Translations under genes and position numbers: made by a program | Notes under the pieces: generated by a model | Seen by the model: the letters and a program-made list of their open reading frames with translations, nothing else | Database searches by the model: none | What the model was told of the DNA's origin: nothing | DNA from: Nostocales cyanobacterium Centralia_MAG_434 | Lineage (GTDB): Bacteria > Cyanobacteriota > Cyanobacteriia > Cyanobacteriales > Nostocaceae | Length of the DNA: 38,808 nucleotides | Direction: 5' to 3' | Assembly: GCA_021324415.1 (NCBI GenBank) | Contig: JAJPJF010000512.1 | Location: 1 to 38,808 of the forward strand | In this document: positions 34,696 through 38,808 of the stretch, in pieces | Layout of the letters: the number at the start of each line of letters is the position of its first letter | Position numbering within the stretch: the stretch's first letter is position 1

Positions 34696-35097
34696 TAGTT
34701 TTTGTTAATTGAAAAGTAAGGGTACAAAAACTGTACTCTTATTTTTTTGAAGCATGTTCTTATGATTTTGTCTATTTATTAATAGATGTTTTTACATAAA
34801 ATTTATAATGCTTTTACACAATGTTTTTATTTTAGAATAAATCGCGTATTTAAACAAAAATTAACCTTTCTTTAAGCACTCCTTTACTGTTTAAATATTA
34901 GTTTTGTATTATTTTTTGTATTGTTCTACTCTTGATGAAACAATCATTTTCATCTAAGTAAAGCAAAAATATTAAATCTTGAAAAGAGTTATTAACTAAC
35001 ACAAAAAAAGTGTTAATAGGCTTAACAGTAAGATGTTTCTTTTATAGGAAAAGCCTTTTGCTAATAATTCTTTTGAATCGGAGTATTATTGATTGAC
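34696..35097. other. AT-rich intergenic region upstream of the phosphodiesterase
   Basis: About 400 very AT-rich bases with no ORF. It is likely to hold the promoter of the gene at 35098; CTAATAATTC near 35060-35069 is one possible -10 area. No palindrome of note. Confidence 0.4.
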
Positions 35098-36753
35098 ATG
35101 AAAGACATCAGGTTTCCCAAATTAACTCTGCAAGTTATACCAGCTTTGGTCAGTTTCCTGTTAGTAAATGCTTTAAGTATTAGTGGATTAACAACTAATC
35201 AACGAGCTTATGCTAAAGATTCTGAGTCTCACGATCAGCCCAACAATAAGCATGTACTGATACTTTCAATTGATGGGCTGCATCAAGCAGATTTAGAGGA
35301 CTCTAAACTAGCAGGAGACTTTAGCAATATTTTTGCTCTGGCTCGTCGTGGGATCTCTTACACGAATGCTTCTACTAGCGAACCATCAGATTCTTTTCCT
35401 GGAACTCTGGCGTACTTAACAGGTGCTGGTCCGAAAACCACAGGTGTTTACTACGATGACAGCTATGCTCGCAACTTGATTGCACCAGGAGGTAATACAA
35501 ACACACCTCCAGGTACAGAAGCCCAATTTGCTGAGAATATTGATAAGAACTCGGATCTACTAAGTGGCGGTGGAGATTTTAGTGTTGGCAGCATTGACCC
35601 AGCTAAGTTACCACTAGATAGCAATGGCAATCCTGTATATCCTCACCAATACCTCAAGGTCAATACAATCTTTAATGTTGCTCACGATGCGGGTTTGTAC
35701 ACAGCTTTCTCCGATAAGCATCCAGCTTACGACATTGCCAATGGTCCTAGTGGCAATGGAATAGATGATTTCTATGCCCCAGAAATCAACGCCCTAGTAG
35801 CACTCGAAGATGGCAAGTTGGTTGATAAATCTACAGCCAAAGACCCCAGCAAGCTGACTTTCAAGACAACGACTAACGATTACAAACTGACTGAAGCTTA
35901 CGATGATCTGAAGGTCAATGCAATCATCAACGAAATTAACGGTTTGAACTCCAAAGGCACATCTGCTAAGGTCGTACCTGCTATCTTTGCAATGAACTTC
36001 CAAGCAGTCAGTGTTGCACAGAAGGACTTAGCAAATGGGGGTATTGCATCGGATGGTACTCCTTCAACTGAGTTGGAAGATGCCATTAAGCACACCGATA
36101 CCAGCATTGGTAAGATTATCAATGCACTCAAACAAAGACATCTACTAGACTCAACCTTAGTCATATTAACCGCTAAACATGGTCAAAGTCCCCGTATAGG
36201 TGCAGCGACTCTGATCAAGGACAATATTTATACAGATCCACTCACTCAAGCAGGTATCAAAGTAGCACAGGCAACACAGGATGATGTAGCGTTGCTGTGG
36301 TTAGACAAATCCAGTCAAGCAAATGATGCCGCCAAGATTCTCAACTCTCTCAAAGATTCCAACCCTAACTCAGGAATTGACACTGTTTTAGTAGGCGACG
36401 CTTTGCGGACAGCAGGTTTTGGTGATCCTAGTGATGGACGGACACCAGACTTAATTGTGAAACTCAAGCCAGGGTTTGTGCTAGTTGGTAATCCCGCTAC
36501 ATCCAACAAACGAGCAGAGCATGGTGGTTTATCAGAAGATGATACCCATGTGCCATTGATCATCAGTGGAGACAATCTGACCAAAAAACTGCAAGGAACG
36601 ACGCAAACACAACCAGTGAAGACAACTCAAATTGCAGTAACAGTACTCGAAGCACTAGGGTTAGACCCTGACAATCTACAAGGTGCAGTGGCAGAAAGTA
36701 CCCGACCACTACCAGGCCTAAAGATCAAGGAATCACGTAAATATAGTTGGTAA
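35098..36753 (+). CDS. Secreted type I phosphodiesterase/nucleotide pyrophosphatase-like protein
   Basis: 551 residues from the ATG at 35098; a TTG at 35089 has better spacing to GGAG (35080-35083) and would add three residues. There is an N-terminal signal peptide (VIPALVSFLLVNALSISGL, ending near AYA). The alkaline-phosphatase-superfamily core follows: VLILSIDGLH (metal-binding Asp), EPSDSFPGTLAYLTGAGPKT (nucleophile Ser in the SFPG position where many relatives have TFPN), ILTAKHGQSP in the place of TSDHG, and RAEHGGLSEDDTHVP with the second metal His. Lys before HGQ instead of Asp is a subgroup feature. It probably hydrolyses phosphodiesters outside the cell. It is a single gene followed by a strong hairpin. 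Confidence 0.85.
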   Translation: MKDIRFPKLTLQVIPALVSFLLVNALSISGLTTNQRAYAKDSESHDQPNNKHVLILSIDGLHQADLEDSKLAGDFSNIFALARRGISYTNASTSEPSDSFPGTLAYLTGAGPKTTGVYYDDSYARNLIAPGGNTNTPPGTEAQFAENIDKNSDLLSGGGDFSVGSIDPAKLPLDSNGNPVYPHQYLKVNTIFNVAHDAGLYTAFSDKHPAYDIANGPSGNGIDDFYAPEINALVALEDGKLVDKSTAKDPSKLTFKTTTNDYKLTEAYDDLKVNAIINEINGLNSKGTSAKVVPAIFAMNFQAVSVAQKDLANGGIASDGTPSTELEDAIKHTDTSIGKIINALKQRHLLDSTLVILTAKHGQSPRIGAATLIKDNIYTDPLTQAGIKVAQATQDDVALLWLDKSSQANDAAKILNSLKDSNPNSGIDTVLVGDALRTAGFGDPSDGRTPDLIVKLKPGFVLVGNPATSNKRAEHGGLSEDDTHVPLIISGDNLTKKLQGTTQTQPVKTTQIAVTVLEALGLDPDNLQGAVAESTRPLPGLKIKESRKYSW

Positions 36754-36785
36754 AAAAGATATCTTTAATACCACCACACTAGCAA

Positions 36786-36818
36786 AGAACCCCAGTTTCT
36801 TCAAGAAACCGGGGTTCT
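36786..36818 (+). terminator. Hairpin terminator after the phosphodiesterase
   Basis: AGAACCCCAGTTTCTT (36786-36801), one C, then AAGAAACCGGGGTTCT (36803-36818): a 16-bp stem with one mismatch. No T-run, but it is placed 33 bases after the stop and carries the GAAACC core of the dispersed repeats. Confidence 0.6.
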
Positions 36819-36866
36819 GACTAATTTCTGAGAGAATCCTTCCTTTTGCCATAAAAACTTAATCTT

Positions 36867-37202
36867 TTATGATCTTGTATTCAGTTTTGCTGTATTCCTA
36901 AAGTTTTGCTCCTTTTTCCAAGTGTCAGATAAACGTGGTGGCAATGTAGTGCTAGCAGCACTAGTATCTGAAATCTTCCCATCTACTGAGCTAGAGTTAT
37001 TGCTGTTAGAAGTCGCAGGTTTTTTCTTCTCTATATAAAATGCTTCTTGTGGTGGAACCGATATCACTTCAACCTTAGGAGCCGATTCAGCATTTGCTCG
37101 AGTGTAACCTCCAACTAAAAGCAAGAGTGTCAATGTGATTAGACTCAGCTTGAGAAAGTTATAAGGATTGAATTTAAGGTGAATTGGCATAAAGGTGTTC
37201 AT
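36867..37202 (-). CDS. Small exported hypothetical protein (111 aa)
   Basis: 111 residues with a signal peptide or N-terminal anchor at about 16-37 (LKLSLITLTLLLLVGGY, then ANAES, a plausible signal peptidase I site). The mature part is low-complexity: VEVISVPPQEAFYIEKKKPA, then a Ser/Asn stretch and a basic tail. No family recognised. It is convergent with the phosphodiesterase. The exported, disordered character fits a small envelope or extracellular protein; nothing more can be said. Confidence 0.6.
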   Translation of the reverse strand: MNTFMPIHLKFNPYNFLKLSLITLTLLLLVGGYTRANAESAPKVEVISVPPQEAFYIEKKKPATSNSNNSSSVDGKISDTSAASTTLPPRLSDTWKKEQNFRNTAKLNTRS

Positions 37203-37566
37203 AGCAGATAGGATTAGAGTTTATAAAGATAGAGAAAAAGTGATTCAGTAATTTATTCAATTAAATCCCAGTCTTTATAGATCCACACTGGAAGTTACGG
37301 TTAATTCGGATAAAACATAGAAAGTTCATCTTTAGTATGTAAGAACTTAACACTGTCCGTTGGACGAGCACCTCACGTGTTAGCTACAAGTCTATAAGTT
37401 GCTTTTGTGGTTATCATTTATTTTTTTAATGTCAAGACAACTTGCTAGTCTGTAACATTTTTGTTATCCTCTTTTACATAAGTTAATATTTAAAAAACTG
37501 TTTTTTAAAGTACTGCTGCTGTATAGCTGCTAATCCACAACTATCTAACTTGCCTAGTATTTTTAT
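37203..37566. other. Intergenic region upstream of the candidate sRNA
   Basis: About 360 AT-rich bases without an ORF. GTAACATTTTTGTTAT near 37453-37468 is a palindrome-like stretch and GTATAGCTGCTAAT at 37521-37534 is a degenerate relative of the NtcA consensus GTA-N8-TAC, 20 bases before TAGTAT (37555-37560). Confidence 0.35.
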
Positions 37567-37620
37567 TAGCATTTAGGTTTCTCCCAACACTTACCTCGGT
37601 TCACTGCACCGAGGTTTTTT
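37567..37620 (+). ncRNA. Candidate short sRNA ending in a strong terminator
   Basis: CCTCGGT (37594-37600), a 7-base loop, ACCGAGG (37608-37614) and six T: a textbook rho-independent terminator with no + strand gene in the preceding 840 bases. A -10-like TAGTAT at 37555-37560 would start a transcript near 37567, giving about 54 bases with an unpaired C-rich stretch (TTTCTCCCAACAC). That is the architecture of short cyanobacterial sRNAs such as Yfr1 or NsiR4, but I cannot confirm a family by eye. Confidence 0.5.
37594..37620 (+). terminator. Strong rho-independent terminator
   Basis: Perfect 7-bp GC-rich stem CCTCGGT/ACCGAGG followed by TTTTTT. No coding gene on the + strand ends nearby; see the candidate sRNA. 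Confidence 0.85.
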
Positions 37621-38001
37621 GTTACTGTTTCTGTGGGAAGCTTAGAATCTCAGACGATTTTACCCTCGATCTCATGAACAGGTGCGTTACCCTGAAGAAG
37701 AGCCATTGTGGATCTTAAGCGTGTCTGAGAGAAACTAGCATGAGAAGGGCACTTCCTCATCTCAGTTTCTTTAACGGCAATTGCTTCAACAGAGGAAACT
37801 CCGCAAAGCATAAACTTCCTGTTGAGGAAAGTGTCTGTGGTATCTATTGTCTGTGTGGCTCGCTACCTTGAAAAACTCGCTGCTGTCCTCGCCTTGAACA
37901 AAGTAAGGTGGGATAGTTTATGTATTGATCTTTGGGGTAGAATTTCCAACTTGCACATTTACAAATTGCAGTGAAATAAGATAAAGAAAAGTAATAACCA
38001 A
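37621..38001. other. Intergenic region with several imperfect hairpins, no gene seen
   Basis: About 380 bases. AGAAACT and AGTTTCT (near 37730 and 37762), GAG...CTC pairs inside them, and TCAACAG (37786-37792) with CTGTTGA (37819-37825) can form stacked hairpins. They may belong to the leader of the marR gene at 38002 or be a repeat. A - strand frame at 37844-38074 is not protein-like. Confidence 0.4.
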
Positions 38002-38469
38002 ATGCGCTTAGACCAACCTTCTCAAAGAAAAACTTCTCAGGATTGTGCCGCGAGGCTGATGGAAACAATCCCATTAGTCATGAGAGTGATCCGGGCGGAT
38101 ATGCGTGCTCAAGGTGCTTCTACAATGTCTGTTCCACAATTTCGAGCACTAGCATTTCTTGATCGTCATCCTGGCGCTTCACTCTCTGAGGTTGCAGAAC
38201 ACGTAGGAGTCACACGTGCTACTGCATCAGCAACAATTGAACGACTTGTACAGCGAGATTTTGTGCATCGTAGTCATGACCCTCAAGAGCGACGGCGCGT
38301 TGTTCTCAGTCTAACTGAAGCAGGTCAGCATCATCTTCAGCAAGCTCGGGAGCATACTCGTACTCACATTGCTTACCTTCTCAAAAATCTTACAGAAGAA
38401 CAGATCCTCTTAGTAGAAGAAGGATTAACTCTGTTAAAGCAAGTTTTTGAACCGATTAGTCATTCGTAA
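38002..38469 (+). CDS. MarR-family transcriptional regulator
   Basis: 155 residues. A winged helix-turn-helix with flanking dimer helices: SVPQFRALAFLDRHPGASLS, then EVAEHVGVTRATASATIERL (recognition helix), then the wing RSHDPQERRRVVLSLTEAG with the conserved Asp-x-x-x-Arg-Arg pattern. MarR proteins repress drug, oxidant or phenolic-stress genes and release DNA on ligand binding or cysteine oxidation. The only cysteine lies near residue 15, outside the usual sensor sites. No operon partner: it converges with the hopene cyclase gene and lies alone after a long intergenic region. Confidence 0.9.
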   Translation: MRLDQPSQRKTSQDCAARLMETIPLVMRVIRADMRAQGASTMSVPQFRALAFLDRHPGASLSEVAEHVGVTRATASATIERLVQRDFVHRSHDPQERRRVVLSLTEAGQHHLQQAREHTRTHIAYLLKNLTEEQILLVEEGLTLLKQVFEPISHS

Positions 38470-38503
38470 CTCGTAATCAGCAACGCAATTACGAGTTATG
38501 AAT
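38462..38503. terminator. Bidirectional hairpin between marR and the hopene cyclase gene
   Basis: ATTCGTAACTCGTAAT (38462-38477) pairs with ATTACGAGTTATGAAT (38488-38503), 16 bp with one G-T wobble. It overlaps the last codons of the regulator and lies seven bases before the stop of the convergent gene. Confidence 0.65.
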
Positions 38504-38509
38504 TAACAA

Positions 38510-38808
38510 TTAGGCATTATTTAGGGCTTGATAACGACCAAGTGCTATTAAAGGAAAGTACTGTTGATAGAGGTGATACTTCAGGTAAAAATGACTGGGA
38601 AAGCCAGTACCTGTGAATTCTACCTCGTTCCAACTACCATCTGAGTGTTGGGTTTCTAACAGGTAATCAACACCTCGTTCAATAGCAAGCTTTGCCAATT
38701 TGCCAGTTGCTTTACCTGCATCCATCAAGCCGATTAAAGCCCATGCTGTTTGAGATGCAGTACTCGGTCCTTGTCCTTTGAGGGTTGGATCATCATAGCT
38801 TCGGCAAG
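38510..38808 (-). CDS. shc: Squalene-hopene cyclase, C-terminal part (runs off the window)
   Basis: About 98 residues of the C-terminus; the start lies beyond the right edge. From the edge: CRSYDDPTLKGQGPSTASQT, AWALIGLMDAGKA, then DGSWNEVEFTGTGFPSHFYL and KYHLYQQYFPLIALGRYQ. QTAWAL and DGSW are the last QW repeats and GTGFPSHFYLKYHLYQ is the conserved end of prokaryotic squalene-hopene cyclases. These membrane-bound enzymes fold squalene into hopene or diplopterol, hopanoid lipids that order membranes. An internal ATG at 38728 is not a real start. Confidence 0.93.
   Translation of the reverse strand, partial: CRSYDDPTLKGQGPSTASQTAWALIGLMDAGKATGKLAKLAIERGVDYLLETQHSDGSWNEVEFTGTGFPSHFYLKYHLYQQYFPLIALGRYQALNNA

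Noticed and set aside
37844-38074. 76-aa - strand frame
   Set aside because: Antisense to the start of the marR gene and to imperfect hairpins; not protein-like.

Overview
The window is cyanobacterial chromosome, most likely from a filamentous, Nostoc-like lineage. The octamer GCGATCGC (HIP1) recurs throughout (near 2365, 5463, 8871, 9859, 10026, 11260, 12919, 17622, 21247, 21664, 24751, 32100 and 34366). GroES/GroEL, type II NADH dehydrogenase and squalene-hopene cyclase have cyanobacterial character, and the intergenic regions are AT-rich with many small palindromes. I see no rRNA, tRNA, CRISPR array or complete insertion sequence. The last gene runs off the right edge.

Layout. 0-5.3 kb: metabolic and unknown genes (an unknown protein, a Cys-rich membrane protein, a GH13 glucan-branching-type enzyme, a DUF1823-like protein, an exported PHB-depolymerase-type esterase). 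5.4-8.0 kb: a YefM/YoeB-type toxin-antitoxin operon lying between two 185-bp copies of the 5' end of mutY; only the right copy continues into a complete mutY. 8.2-10.7 kb: a small unknown gene behind a strong palindrome, a MazG-like pyrophosphohydrolase, and an aldo/keto reductase-TetR operon with a candidate operator. 10.7-16.7 kb: an accessory island of toxin-antitoxin and nuclease genes, several of them broken. It holds a frameshifted PIN toxin with its antitoxin and a 27-aa leader ORF, an AlbA_2/HATPase protein with a 21-bp in-frame tandem repeat, a truncated ParD-like antitoxin, a retropepsin-like protein with an overlapping small partner, a broken small ORF, and an HTH-HNH nuclease fusion behind a three-half-site palindrome. 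17.1-19.3 kb: NDH-2 and a small GTPase operon.

20.4-28.0 kb is a stress-protection block. It contains groES-groEL without an upstream CIRCE element, a 48-aa ORF, a membrane site-2 protease with CBS domains, an HtrA/Deg protease and an NADPH thioredoxin reductase, all on the + strand, followed by a convergent haem catalase. Together these cover chaperoning, membrane and periplasmic proteolysis, thiol reduction and peroxide removal, in a way that recalls the gene content of transmissible stress-tolerance loci in other bacteria. 28.4-34.6 kb: a methyltransferase, a desaturase-like flavoprotein, an unknown gene behind a perfect palindrome, a DUF72 protein and a DrrA/DrrB-type ABC exporter pair. 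35.1-38.8 kb: a secreted phosphodiesterase, a small exported protein, a strong orphan terminator suggesting a short sRNA, a MarR regulator and the C-terminal end of squalene-hopene cyclase.

The best candidates for something undescribed are the toxin-antitoxin cassette that appears to have regenerated mutY, the HTH-HNH fusion with its palindromic control region, and the groESL-protease-thioredoxin reductase-catalase block. All assignments come from reading motifs by eye; no database search was run.
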